From 34-65-8 sp964516135 (GTDB lineage Bacteria; Pseudomonadota; Alphaproteobacteria; Sphingomonadales; Sphingomonadaceae), in NCBI GenBank assembly GCA_964516135.1, contig CAZEWN010000008.1, positions 38,230 to 102,229 of the forward strand: DNA of 64,000 bases, written 5' to 3'. The notes below the pieces were generated by a model that saw nothing but the letters and a program-made list of their open reading frames with translations, ran no database searches and was not told the DNA's origin. Both the position numbers and the translations under genes were made by a program. Numbering within the stretch: position 1 is the stretch's first letter; each line of letters begins with the position of its first letter. Shown here in pieces: positions 23,598-32,228 of this stretch.

Positions 23598-26092
23598 CAG
23601 ACGGTTTCCTCGCCCAGCTTGGTGAAAGTGAGGAACTTCTCCGGCGCGACACGGATGGCTGCGCCGGTGGGGCAGGCGCGGACGCAGGCTGGGCCGCCGT
23701 CGATCCCGGAACACATGTCGCACTTGATCGCCACCTTGGCGGCGTCCTTCACCCCATGCTTCTTGCGCCAGGCATAGGGCGCCTCGCCCGGCCCCGGCCC
23801 GGCACCGAACAGCAGCCAATTGAACAGCGAGGGCTTCTTCGGCGGCTTCGCATCCAGCCGGATCACGCGATAAGGGCAATTGCGCACGCAGTTGCCGCAG
23901 CCGATGCAGCTCTCGTCGATGAACACCTCGCCATCGGGCCCGCGCTTGATCGCATTGGGCGGACAGTCGGCCATGCAGTGCGGGTGCTCGCAGTGGCGGC
24001 AGCTCGTGGGCACGTGGAGGTGGGCGTAGGTCCGCCCGGCCTCGCGGTCGAGGCGGCTCAGGCCCTCGTGGCTGTCGGCGCAGGCTTTCTCGCAATTGTC
24101 GCAGCCGACGCACAGCGTTTCGTCGATCAGCAACACGTCGGTCGCCTCGCCAATGCCATTGTCGATCAGGAACTGCGCGGTCTGCGAATACATGTCGACC
24201 GCGCCGCTGAACCCCTGCTTCTGCGCTTCGATGAATCGGTTGATCTCGCGCCGCCCAGCCATGTCGTTGAGTACCCGCTCGCGCAACTCCGGCTTCGCGG
24301 CGAGCAGGCGGGCAAAGGCCGCGCCGGGAAACCGCACCACCTGGCTCTTGATCGCGGCCTTGACCGTGGCGGTGCGCCTGGACCCGTCGATGACGGCCAT
24401 TTCGCCGACGTAGGAACCGGCGGGCAGATAGGACAGGAACACCGGGTGCCCGCCGATCTCCTTCTCGACGATCATCGATCCGCGCTGGATCACGAACACG
24501 TCCTGATCGTCGGCTCCTTCCTCGATGATCTTCTGCCCGGCGCGTATGTCCATCGTTTCCGCCGCCGCGACCACTTCGGCAAGATCGTCCTGGGTCAGCC
24601 CCGAACCAAACATCTGGAGCAGTTGCCGCTCGATCGTGATGCGATTGACTGCGCGGCCAGCCGCCGGGACCGTCGCGATGAGTTTCAGCGCGGCATTGCG
24701 CGACAGTTCCATCACCGTGGTCGGCTCGGCCGCCCGAATGGTCGCGCCGCGGCGGCGACCGGAGATGAGGCCGACCTCTCCGAAGATCGAGCCATGGGTA
24801 ATTGGCACGGTGATCGAGGGATCGGCCGGATTGACCTCGACCGCAACCGACCCTTCCGCGATTGCGAACATCGAGGATCCGGGATCGTTGCGGACGAAGA
24901 TCACCTCGCCCGGGGCATGGTGCGCGACCGTGCTGTCGAGCATCAGCTCGCGCATCTGCAGCGGCGAGAGGTCGTTCAGGATCACCACCTGCGATCGAAA
25001 CGTCTCGAGCCATTCGTCGACCGTGCGGCGACCCGGCAGCGCAGCGAACTTTTCCGCCAGGATCGGCTCGTCGGCGGGCTTCAGATCGCGGTTCCCGTTC
25101 AGGAACTCGATGACGTCGTGGCCCTGGTTCATGCAGTGCTTGATCAGTGGATAGCCGGCCAGCGCACCGATCACATGGACGCCCGGCACGGTCGATTCGA
25201 ATGTGGGCGACAGCTTGGGGTAGGCGAGGCGGTCCGCGCTGGTGAATTCGACGCCGGTACCCGGCACGATCACCTTCCTGCCGTCCCGGTCCTCGAACCG
25301 GGCGCAAATGCCCTCAACGAAAGCGCGCGGCGGAGCCGATCCCATGCGCGCGATCACCCGGTCGCAGCGGGCCTTCACCTCGCCATCGCGCGTGTCAAAA
25401 GTGATCTCGCCCCGGTCGATCGCGGAGGCCGTCGTTTCGGTGCGGACAAACAGGCGCCCTTCCGCCTCCATCGCGCGCAGTGCCGCGACATTGGCCGCCT
25501 TGGCGGTGGCGAAATCGGCCGAACGGTTGATGATCGTCACCGTATTGCGCTGCTGCGGATCGGCGGCGAGGCCCATGGCGTTCTCGATCCCCGCGTCGCC
25601 CGCGCCGATGACCACGATATGTTCGTCCACGTACTCGCCAGGATCATCGAGCTGGTATTGCACCACCGCACCTTCGCCCACCGGGCAGCGCACCGTGTTG
25701 GGATTGCCCTGCGTGCCGATCGCCAGGACCACCTTTTCCGCGCGGAACTCCTGGCCAGAACGGGTCTGGAGGAGGAAATCGCCATCTTCCCCGGTGATGG
25801 CGGCGATTTCGGCGTGGTAGGCGACGTTGACGCCGTGTCCCCCGGTCTGCTCGTTCCAGATACCCAGGATCGTTTCGCGCCTTCCCGCCTCGAAATCGAG
25901 ATCGGAGCGCAGCACCAGGTTGGCGGGCGTGGCCATGACGTGCTTGCCCTTTTGGTACTTGTAAATCGTGTCCGACAGGTGGTCGGTCTTTTCCAGAAGG
26001 ACGTGGCTGATGCCCAGTTGCGCGGCACGCGCGGCGGCGCTTAGGCCAGCGGGGCCCGATCCGACGATGGCAACTCTCACGCGATCCGGCAT
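23597..26092 (-). CDS. Flavin oxidoreductase fused to two cNMP-binding domains and a 4x[4Fe-4S] ferredoxin domain
   Basis: The 831-residue protein has an N-terminal thioredoxin-reductase-like FAD/NAD(P) domain (1-340; VGSGPAG at 10 and IGAGDAG at 162) without a CxxC pair. Two cyclic-nucleotide-binding domains follow (about 365-485 and 490-615), each with the phosphate-cassette pattern (IFGEVGLISGRRRGATIRA and YVGEMAVIDGSRRTATVKA). A NrfC/DmsB-like C-terminus (645-825) has four cysteine clusters: CVGCDNCEKAC at 661, CRHCEHPHCMADC at 698, CIGCGNCVRNC at 729 and CDMCSGIDGGPACVRAC at 791. No Tat signal, so cytoplasmic. Probably moves electrons between NAD(P)H, Fe-S centres and cytochrome b under cAMP control; direction is inferred. 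Confidence 0.88.
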   Translation of the reverse strand: MPDRVRVAIVGSGPAGLSAAARAAQLGISHVLLEKTDHLSDTIYKYQKGKHVMATPANLVLRSDLDFEAGRRETILGIWNEQTGGHGVNVAYHAEIAAITGEDGDFLLQTRSGQEFRAEKVVLAIGTQGNPNTVRCPVGEGAVVQYQLDDPGEYVDEHIVVIGAGDAGIENAMGLAADPQQRNTVTIINRSADFATAKAANVAALRAMEAEGRLFVRTETTASAIDRGEITFDTRDGEVKARCDRVIARMGSAPPRAFVEGICARFEDRDGRKVIVPGTGVEFTSADRLAYPKLSPTFESTVPGVHVIGALAGYPLIKHCMNQGHDVIEFLNGNRDLKPADEPILAEKFAALPGRRTVDEWLETFRSQVVILNDLSPLQMRELMLDSTVAHHAPGEVIFVRNDPGSSMFAIAEGSVAVEVNPADPSITVPITHGSIFGEVGLISGRRRGATIRAAEPTTVMELSRNAALKLIATVPAAGRAVNRITIERQLLQMFGSGLTQDDLAEVVAAAETMDIRAGQKIIEEGADDQDVFVIQRGSMIVEKEIGGHPVFLSYLPAGSYVGEMAVIDGSRRTATVKAAIKSQVVRFPGAAFARLLAAKPELRERVLNDMAGRREINRFIEAQKQGFSGAVDMYSQTAQFLIDNGIGEATDVLLIDETLCVGCDNCEKACADSHEGLSRLDREAGRTYAHLHVPTSCRHCEHPHCMADCPPNAIKRGPDGEVFIDESCIGCGNCVRNCPYRVIRLDAKPPKKPSLFNWLLFGAGPGPGEAPYAWRKKHGVKDAAKVAIKCDMCSGIDGGPACVRACPTGAAIRVAPEKFLTFTKLGEETV

Positions 26093-26210
26093 TCGCTACC
26101 CCCGCCAGCGATTGCGCTACCCCCTGTTTCTTATGTCGTCATCCTAGGCGTGCAAAGGCGAAATGCCAGCGGCAATTGCCCGGTTGCGGCACCGATGCTA
26201 GCTCGCATTC

Positions 26211-27140
26211 ATGACGGGGACGGACGGGACGAGCTCGGGCGGCTCAATGGCTTCGCGGGTAGGGTTGGCGGCATTGCTGGGGGCGGCAGTGCTGGCAATC
26301 GGCGCGGTTGCCTACCGCGCGATGGACGATGGTGACGCGGCGCGCGATGCCCTTGCCGAAAGCGGCGCGCCGTTGACCCTGGCCGAACTGGAACAGCGGG
26401 CACGGGCCAATCCGCGCGATGCAGACGCGTGGGAGGAACTGGGTTTCGCCTACTATGCCGAAGGGCAGTATGCTGATGCGGCGCGCGCCTACCGCCAGGC
26501 GGCGGAGAGTCGGCCGGATTCGCCCGACCTGTGGGCCGCGCTGGGCGAGGCGCGCGTACTGGCCAGCCAGGACGATCCGATCCCGCCGCTCGCGGTGCAG
26601 GCGTTCGAACGCGCGCTGGAACTCGACCCCAAGCAGCCGCGCGCGCGCTATTACATGGCTGCGCGCACCGATCTGACCGGCGATCACGAGCGCGCGATTG
26701 CCGAATGGCTGGCGATCCTGGCCGAAACACCGCCGGGCGCGGTCTATGAAGAGAACCTGCTCCGCACGATCCGGCAGGTGGGCCAGATCAACGATATCGA
26801 GGTCGAAAGCCGCATCTCCGCCGCGATCGCCGATCGTCCTGACGCGCCTCGCCTCACCGCTGGCGCGGCAATCCCGGGCCCCACCCGCGAACAGATCGAC
26901 GCCGCGCGCGCGATCGCTCCGGGCGAGCAGCAATCAATGGCCGAAGGGATGGTCGAGCGGCTGGAAACGCGCCTGCGCGGTGATCCCAGGAATGTCGACG
27001 GTTGGGTCATGCTGATGCGTAGCCGCATGACGCTGGGCCAGACCGACCGTGCCGCACAGGCGCTGAAGGATGCGATCGCTTCCAATCCCGATGATGCCAC
27101 CAGGCTGCGGCAGGAGGCGGAGGTGCTCGGGGTGCGTTAG
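26211..27140 (+). CDS. CcmI/CcmH-C-like TPR protein (cytochrome c maturation type)
   Basis: This 309-residue protein has one N-terminal transmembrane helix (about 16-34) and TPR-like repeats from residue 50 on (DADAWEELGFAYYAEGQYADAARAY and a second block near 265-305). Similar proteins (CcmI, or the C-terminal half of CcmH) hold apocytochromes for heme attachment in the periplasm. It is divergently transcribed from the cNMP/Fe-S gene with 118 bases between the starts, so the two may share a control region. That it serves the heme-rich proteins of this locus is inferred. ATG 26247 is an alternative start. Its stop overlaps the convergent flippase gene by four bases. Confidence 0.7.
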   Translation: MTGTDGTSSGGSMASRVGLAALLGAAVLAIGAVAYRAMDDGDAARDALAESGAPLTLAELEQRARANPRDADAWEELGFAYYAEGQYADAARAYRQAAESRPDSPDLWAALGEARVLASQDDPIPPLAVQAFERALELDPKQPRARYYMAARTDLTGDHERAIAEWLAILAETPPGAVYEENLLRTIRQVGQINDIEVESRISAAIADRPDAPRLTAGAAIPGPTREQIDAARAIAPGEQQSMAEGMVERLETRLRGDPRNVDGWVMLMRSRMTLGQTDRAAQALKDAIASNPDDATRLRQEAEVLGVR

Positions 27141-28408
27141 CGGGGTGGGCTTTGATCGGGATTGGGCTGGACCGTAATCCTGATCTGCTGGAGCGAGATG
27201 ATCGCCACCCAGAACCCGATCACCGCCAGCGCGCTCGATCCGAGCACGGTGAAGGCCGCGCCTTTCAGCCCGTTCCAGCCCATCGCCACCTCCAGCAGCG
27301 CCAGCGCCATGACCGTCGGCACCGCACGCACCACGAATGCAGTTCCCGCCTTGCCCGCCGAGACGAGCAGTGATTCGAGGCTGGCCCCGACCAGCTCGAT
27401 CGCGCCCGCGATGGCGAGAATGACCATCGCCCAATAGACTACACCGAATTCCGGCCCGGCGATCGCTTCCAGCCCCCAGCGGCCGAATAGCAGCGCCACC
27501 AGCACTGCCAGTGCCCCGCCCACCAGCGCGATATTGGCCATGCGCCGGGCGATGTCGTGCGCTGCGTCCTGCGCGTGAACCAGTTCGGGATAGATCGCCT
27601 TGGACACCGTCTGCGCGAGTTGCACCAGCGCCTGGCCCAGTTGGCTGGCGACGCGGAAACCGCCCGCGAAGGCTTCGCCGCCGATGGCGCCGACCAGCAG
27701 GATCATGACCTGCTTGCCGCCGACTGCCAGGCTGCCGCTGAGGTTGGTCGACCAGACGAACTGCCATGCGCCCGGATGTTCGCGCGGGAGGCGCAGCAGG
27801 CTGATCTGCGAGAAATCCGGCCGCTCGTTCCATGCCGCCACCGCCCAAAGGGCAATGGCGACCGCGACTTCGGCCATGGCCCAGGCGAGGATGAAGCCAA
27901 GCACGGTCGGCATGTAGATCGCGGCAAGAATCGCGCCCGCCGCGCGAACGATCGGCTGGACTGCCTCCGCCGCCGTGGCGCGGCCGAACTGGAAGCGCAG
28001 GCGCAACAGGCCAGTGGGGGTTGAGCGCATCGCGAGCAGCGAGACGACGCAGAACCAGAACGCCACCCAAAGCAGGTCACGCGGCAGGGGGAGCCAGAAC
28101 TGGGCGCTCCATACCAGCGCGGCGGCGATGATCGTGCCCAGAATCACGCTGAGGAAATCGAGCGCGATGGCGAACCCGGTCGCCTCGCCCGGCCCCTCAT
28201 TGCCCGCACCCCAGCGCACGACGAACTGCCAGGTCTGAAAATTGGCCAGCCCGGTCACGGTCTGGCCCAGCGCCACGATCAGCGCGAAATAGCCGAACTG
28301 GTCGAGGCCGAGTGTGCGGGTGGCGAGCGCCAGATACACGAGGCTTAGCACCGCGTTGACCGCGCGGCCGCTAAGCAGCCAGCCGATGTTCCGCATCAGG
28401 CGGCGCAT
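27137..28408 (-). CDS. Polysaccharide flippase (Wzx/MOP superfamily)
   Basis: The 423-residue integral membrane protein has about 12 hydrophobic helices and starts MRRLMRNIGWLLSGRAVNAV, a typical opening for PST/Wzx flippases that move lipid-linked sugars across the inner membrane. The segment TRTLGLDQFGYFALIVAL matches the first helix pair of the family. It follows the nucleotidyltransferase gene by 18 bases on the same strand, so the pair may serve surface glycan or lipid export. No glycosyltransferase is adjacent, and the substrate cannot be read from sequence. Confidence 0.8.
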   Translation of the reverse strand: MRRLMRNIGWLLSGRAVNAVLSLVYLALATRTLGLDQFGYFALIVALGQTVTGLANFQTWQFVVRWGAGNEGPGEATGFAIALDFLSVILGTIIAAALVWSAQFWLPLPRDLLWVAFWFCVVSLLAMRSTPTGLLRLRFQFGRATAAEAVQPIVRAAGAILAAIYMPTVLGFILAWAMAEVAVAIALWAVAAWNERPDFSQISLLRLPREHPGAWQFVWSTNLSGSLAVGGKQVMILLVGAIGGEAFAGGFRVASQLGQALVQLAQTVSKAIYPELVHAQDAAHDIARRMANIALVGGALAVLVALLFGRWGLEAIAGPEFGVVYWAMVILAIAGAIELVGASLESLLVSAGKAGTAFVVRAVPTVMALALLEVAMGWNGLKGAAFTVLGSSALAVIGFWVAIISLQQIRITVQPNPDQSPPR

Positions 28409-28426
28409 GAACCGCAGCGCAGCGGG

Positions 28427-29221
28427 CTAGGCCGCCGCTGCCTCCCGCCTGGCCAGCAGCTTCTCGGTGACGCCGAAGCTGCGTTCCTCGTCGACGTCGA
28501 TCGCGAACTCGCCATTGGAGAGCACGATCGGCGCGAGCTTGTAGCCGAACCGCTTGGAAACTTGCGCGAACAGCTTGTCCTTGTCGCCCCAGCCGAAATA
28601 GAACCGGATCAGGTTCATCAGCCCGAACGCCTTGGCGATGCGGCTGGGAAACTTCATGAACTGGCCGCCGGTCCGCATGATCTCCGCCGCGCCCAGCGCC
28701 TCGCGGCTGCCGATCCAGTAGGTGTTGCAGTTGGAATAGCCGCCGTCGGAAAATTCGTAGAACCGCTTCTGCCCCACGGGGTCGGCGGCAATCACGTCCT
28801 CCTTGCGCGCCAGCGCGGCGGCGACCGCGGCCTGGGCGGCAGTCGCCTTGTCGACGAACTCGGCATAACCTTCGGGCGTGACGAGGCAGTTGTCGGACGT
28901 GGTGATCAGCAGCGGATAATCCGCGCCCTCCGCGCCGGAGAATACGCTGTCGACCAGATTGAACGCGCCCGCGCGAAAGTGCAGCCGCCCTTCGGCCTGA
29001 AGCCGGGCCACGAGCGGGATCGCGGCGATTTCGTCGGACTCGTGCGCGACGACGTGGATCGCGCCCACGCGGTCGCAGTCCGCCAGCGCGGCGATCACGT
29101 GCTCAATCATTGGCTTGCCCGCGACCGGGACGACGCTCTTCTGGCTCACCCCGGCGCGCGCGGCGAGCGGGTCGAGCATGCCGGAACGCTTGCCGGCCAT
29201 CACGAGTGCGGTTGCCTTCAT
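28427..29221 (-). CDS. MobA-like NTP transferase domain protein
   Basis: The 264-residue protein has the nucleotidyltransferase opening LVMAGKRSGMLDPLA, a VVPVAGKPMIEHVI substrate loop and a central LLITTSDNCLVT segment with the metal-binding aspartate, typical of sugar-1-phosphate or MobA-like NTP transferases. I chose ATG 29221 because the GTP-loop motif begins right after it and a purine-rich GAGGCGCGGGG precedes it. It sits between mmsB and the flippase; a role in activating a head group or sugar for the flippase is inferred. A MobA role cannot be excluded. Confidence 0.75.
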   Translation of the reverse strand: MKATALVMAGKRSGMLDPLAARAGVSQKSVVPVAGKPMIEHVIAALADCDRVGAIHVVAHESDEIAAIPLVARLQAEGRLHFRAGAFNLVDSVFSGAEGADYPLLITTSDNCLVTPEGYAEFVDKATAAQAAVAAALARKEDVIAADPVGQKRFYEFSDGGYSNCNTYWIGSREALGAAEIMRTGGQFMKFPSRIAKAFGLMNLIRFYFGWGDKDKLFAQVSKRFGYKLAPIVLSNGEFAIDVDEERSFGVTEKLLARREAAAA

Positions 29222-29261
29222 CCCCGCGCCTCTACCGCCAAAGCGGTTTTGGGCAAAGCGT

Positions 29262-30131
29262 TCACAGCATCTGGATGATGGCGGAGAAGTCCTTGCCGCC
29301 GTTGCCCGCCCCGGCGAAGTCCTCGTAGAGCGCCGTCGCGCGGGCGCCCATCGGCACGGCCGCATCGGCCGCGCCTGCTGCTTCCATCGCCAGGCGCAGG
29401 TCCTTGAGCATCAGCGCGGCGGCGAACCCGCCCTGGTAATCGTTGTCGGCCGGGGTGGTCGGGCCGACGCCGGGGACCGGGCAATAGCTCGTCATCGACC
29501 AGCACTGGCCCGAGGAGACCGAGGAGATGTCGTAAAAAGTTTGCGGATCGAGCCCGAGCTTCTGCGCCATCGCGAAGGCCTCGCAGGTGCCGATCATGTG
29601 GATGCCGAGCAGCATGTTGTTGCAGATCTTGGCCGCCTGGCCGTTGCCCGCGTCGCCCGCATGGATCACCGCCTTGCCCATCGCGGCGAGGATCGGTTCG
29701 GCGCGCTTGAACGCCGCCTCGGTGCCGCCGACCATGAACGTCAGCGTACCGCCGTTTGCCGCCGCGATGCCGCCGCTGACGGGGGCATCGACCATCTCGT
29801 AACCGGCGCCTTCCGCCGCGCCGATCACCTCGCGCGCGGTGGCGACGTCGATGGTCGAGCAGTCGAGCAGCACCGCGCCCGCGGGCACATGGCCGAACAC
29901 GCTGGCTTCGTAGACCGATTTCACGATTGCCCCGTTGGGCAACATGGTGACGACCGCCTCGGCGCCCGTGCAGGCTTCGGCGGCATCGGTGAAGATGGCG
30001 CAGCCGTTGTCGCCAGCGTGGGCGAGCGCATCGGCGGACAAGTCGAACGCGCGGACCTCGTGCCCTGCCTCGACCAGGTTCGCGGCCATCCCGCCGCCCA
30101 TGTTGCCGAGCCCGATGAAGGCGATTTTCAT
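29262..30131 (-). CDS. mmsB: 3-hydroxyisobutyrate dehydrogenase
   Basis: This 289-residue enzyme oxidises 3-hydroxyisobutyrate to methylmalonate semialdehyde with NAD+, a late step of valine breakdown. It starts with the Rossmann motif IGLGNMGGGMAANL, has the substrate-binding DAPVSGGIAAANGGTLTFMVGG and the catalytic-lysine motif GNGQAAKICNNMLL. GGAGAG precedes the chosen ATG. It follows the enoyl-CoA hydratase gene, separated by an inverted repeat of about 120 bases, and belongs to the valine cluster ending with mmsA upstream. Confidence 0.93.
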   Translation of the reverse strand: MKIAFIGLGNMGGGMAANLVEAGHEVRAFDLSADALAHAGDNGCAIFTDAAEACTGAEAVVTMLPNGAIVKSVYEASVFGHVPAGAVLLDCSTIDVATAREVIGAAEGAGYEMVDAPVSGGIAAANGGTLTFMVGGTEAAFKRAEPILAAMGKAVIHAGDAGNGQAAKICNNMLLGIHMIGTCEAFAMAQKLGLDPQTFYDISSVSSGQCWSMTSYCPVPGVGPTTPADNDYQGGFAAALMLKDLRLAMEAAGAADAAVPMGARATALYEDFAGAGNGGKDFSAIIQML

Positions 30132-30147
30132 TGGATTTCTCTCCACT

Positions 30148-30270
30148 AGCCCCTCCCCTTCAGGGGAGGGGTTGGGGTGGGGGCTGTCACATCGATGCTT
30201 GGTTGGACGGACAGCCCCCACCCCTCCGCCGCTTCGCGGCTCCTCCCCTCCCCTGAAGGGGAGGGGCTTG
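30148..30270. repeat. Long inverted repeat with G/C-tract hairpins
   Basis: Between the enoyl-CoA hydratase gene and mmsB lie CCCCTCCCC-TTCA-GGGGAGGGG (30150-30171) and the related CCCCTCCCC-TGAA-GGGGAGGGG (30245-30266). Between them GGGTGGGGGCTGTC and GACAGCCCCCACCC also pair, so the whole block can fold into one long hairpin. Sequences of this type recur between genes in sphingomonads (recollection). Confidence 0.75.
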
Positions 30271-30272
30271 GG

Positions 30273-31055
30273 CTACCGCCCCTTCCACACGCCTTCGCGC
30301 TTTTCGACGAACGCGGCCATGCCTTCGACCTTGTCCTCGCTGGCGGCGAGGATCTGGAAGATACGGCGTTCGACGATCAGGCCCTGGTCGAGCGTGGTCT
30401 CGAACGCGGCGTTGACCATTTCCTTGTTCGCGATCGCGGCCATCGGCGGCATCGCGGCGATCTGGGCTGCGGTCTTGAGCGCTTCCTCGACCAGGCTCTC
30501 GTGCGGCACGACGCGTGCGACGAGGCCGCTGCGTTCCGCTTCGGCTGCGTCCATCATGCGCCCGGTCAGGCACATTTCCATCGCCTTCGCCTTGCCGATC
30601 GCGCGGGTCAGGCGCTGGCTGCCGCCCATGCCGGGTGCGACCCCCAGCTTGATCTCGGGCTGGCCAAACTTCGCCTGGTCCGACGCGATGATGAAGTCCG
30701 CCATCATGGCAAGCTCGCATCCGCCGCCCAGCGCAAAGCCGTTGACCGCAGCGATCCACGGCTTGCGAACTTTCTTGACCAGGTCGCTCGTCCAGCGGGC
30801 AAAGAAATCCTCGAGATAGAAATCGGCCGCGGGCTTTTCCGACATTTCCTTGATGTCCGCGCCCGCGGCAAACGCCTTGTCGCCGCTGCCGGTCAGCACC
30901 GCGCAGAGCTGGCTCTTGTCCGCCTCGAACGCGGCGAAGGCGGCGATCAGGTCCTCGAGCACCTGCGAGTTCAGCGCGTTCAGCGCCTGCGGGCGGTTGA
31001 TCGTGATCAGCGTGACCGCGCCATGCTGCTCGGTGGTGATGGTTTCGTAGGTCAT
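30273..31055 (-). CDS. Enoyl-CoA hydratase
   Basis: The 260-residue crotonase-family enzyme hydrates a 2-enoyl-CoA; in this cluster methacrylyl-CoA of valine breakdown is the likely substrate. The two catalytic glutamates sit in ALGGGCELAMMADFI and GQPEIKLGVAPGMGG, and the oxyanion loop is AFAAGADIKEM. I start at the ATG giving MTYETITTEQHG, with GGAG upstream; the longer open frame reads through an intergenic repeat and is not protein. The hydrolase gene lies upstream, separated by that repeat. Confidence 0.9.
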   Translation of the reverse strand: MTYETITTEQHGAVTLITINRPQALNALNSQVLEDLIAAFAAFEADKSQLCAVLTGSGDKAFAAGADIKEMSEKPAADFYLEDFFARWTSDLVKKVRKPWIAAVNGFALGGGCELAMMADFIIASDQAKFGQPEIKLGVAPGMGGSQRLTRAIGKAKAMEMCLTGRMMDAAEAERSGLVARVVPHESLVEEALKTAAQIAAMPPMAAIANKEMVNAAFETTLDQGLIVERRIFQILAASEDKVEGMAAFVEKREGVWKGR

Positions 31056-31069
31056 TCCAACTCCATATC

Positions 31070-31154
31070 CGTCATTGCGAGGAGCGAAGCGACGCGGCAA
31101 TCCAGGGCCGTGGTGCGTTCCGCTCTGGATTGCTTCGCTACGCTCGCAATGACG
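31070..31154. repeat. Intergenic inverted repeat
   Basis: The arms CGTCATTGCGAGGAGCGAAG (31070-31089) and CTTCGCTACGCTCGCAATGACG near 31132-31153 are near-complementary, with CAATCCAG and CTGGATTG as inner arms. This palindromic unit type is widespread between genes of alphaproteobacteria (recollection). It lies between the 3-hydroxyisobutyryl-CoA hydrolase and enoyl-CoA hydratase genes and extends the open frame of the latter by chance. Confidence 0.8.
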
Positions 31155-31181
31155 AGATAAGGAGGGCAATCCGGCTTGTGG

Positions 31182-32228
31182 TCACTTCAGCGGCCTCCAT
31201 TCCTCGTCCGCCGGCAGGGGGGCGAAGATGCTGCCGAGCAGCTCGTCACTCACGCCCTCGGGGGTGGCGGGGTTCCATTGCGGGTCGCCGGTCTTGTCGA
31301 CGATCACCGCGCGTACGCCCTCGGCAAAGTCGGGGCGAGTGAGGACGCGGCTGGCGATGCGGTATTCCATCACCATGTTGTCCGCGAAATCGGTCAGCTT
31401 TGCGCTTTCGGCCAGTTGCCGCAGTGCGACCTTGCAGGTCTGCGGGCTCTTCGTGCCAAGCGTGTCGCGTTCCTTTGCCGCCCACTCACTCTCATCGGCT
31501 TCCAGGCTGGCGAGGATATCCTCGTAACGGTCGGAGTGGAAATGCCTGGCGATGCGGTCGGCATTGCCCGCAATCCGCGCCTCGGGCGGGGTGATCGACA
31601 GTTCGCCCAGGATACCCGCGATCCGGCCCGGATGCTCGGCGATGCGCGCCTTGGCCTCGGCCAGCTTGTCGCTCGGAAGATAATGCGTGGCCAGCCCGGC
31701 CCAGAGGCATTCGGCGCCATCGAGCCGCGCGCCGGTAAGCGCCAGGAACTGCCCGATCCGGCCGCCCAGCCGCGAGAGGTACCAGCCGCCGCCCACGTCG
31801 GGGAACAGGCCGATGCCGGTCTCCGGCATGGCGAAGCGGGTGTTCTCGGTCGCGATCCGGTATTTCGCGGGCTGGCTAATGCCCACGCCGCCGCCCATCG
31901 TGATCCCGTCCATGAAGGCGACGATCGGCTTGGGGTACGCGAACATCTGATGGTTGAGCTGATATTCGTCGTGAAAGAACTGCCGCCCCGACACGCCGCC
32001 ATCATTGAGCGCGCTGTTGCGCAGGAAGGCGATATCGCCGCCCGCGCAGAACCCGCGCCCTTCCGAATGATCGAGCAGCACGACCTCCACTGCCGGGTCA
32101 TTCTCCCATTCGGTCAGCGCCGCGCTGATCGCGTGGCACATCTCGAGCGTGAGCGCGTGGAGCGCCTTGGGCCGGTTGAGCGACACGTGCCCCGCCGCGC
32201 CGTGGGTGTGGGTGAGGACGTCGCTCAT
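31182..32228 (-). CDS. 3-hydroxyisobutyryl-CoA hydrolase
   Basis: This 348-residue crotonase-superfamily protein is longer than simple hydratases, as expected of 3-hydroxyisobutyryl-CoA hydrolases. Signatures include GFCAGGDIAFLRN, MDGITMGGGVGISQPAKYRIATE and FAMPETGIGLFPDVGGGW, which place the family glutamates. It removes CoA from 3-hydroxyisobutyryl-CoA so that mmsB can act. Its ATG overlaps the stop of the acyl-CoA dehydrogenase gene by four bases (ATGA), so the two are coupled. Confidence 0.9.
   Translation of the reverse strand: MSDVLTHTHGAAGHVSLNRPKALHALTLEMCHAISAALTEWENDPAVEVVLLDHSEGRGFCAGGDIAFLRNSALNDGGVSGRQFFHDEYQLNHQMFAYPKPIVAFMDGITMGGGVGISQPAKYRIATENTRFAMPETGIGLFPDVGGGWYLSRLGGRIGQFLALTGARLDGAECLWAGLATHYLPSDKLAEAKARIAEHPGRIAGILGELSITPPEARIAGNADRIARHFHSDRYEDILASLEADESEWAAKERDTLGTKSPQTCKVALRQLAESAKLTDFADNMVMEYRIASRVLTRPDFAEGVRAVIVDKTGDPQWNPATPEGVSDELLGSIFAPLPADEEWRPLK

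Noticed and set aside
23756..26044. Open frame of over 700 codons on the plus strand, opposite the flavin/Fe-S gene
   Set aside because: It is an antisense shadow in high-GC DNA: no family resemblance, low-complexity composition, while the minus strand has clear domains.
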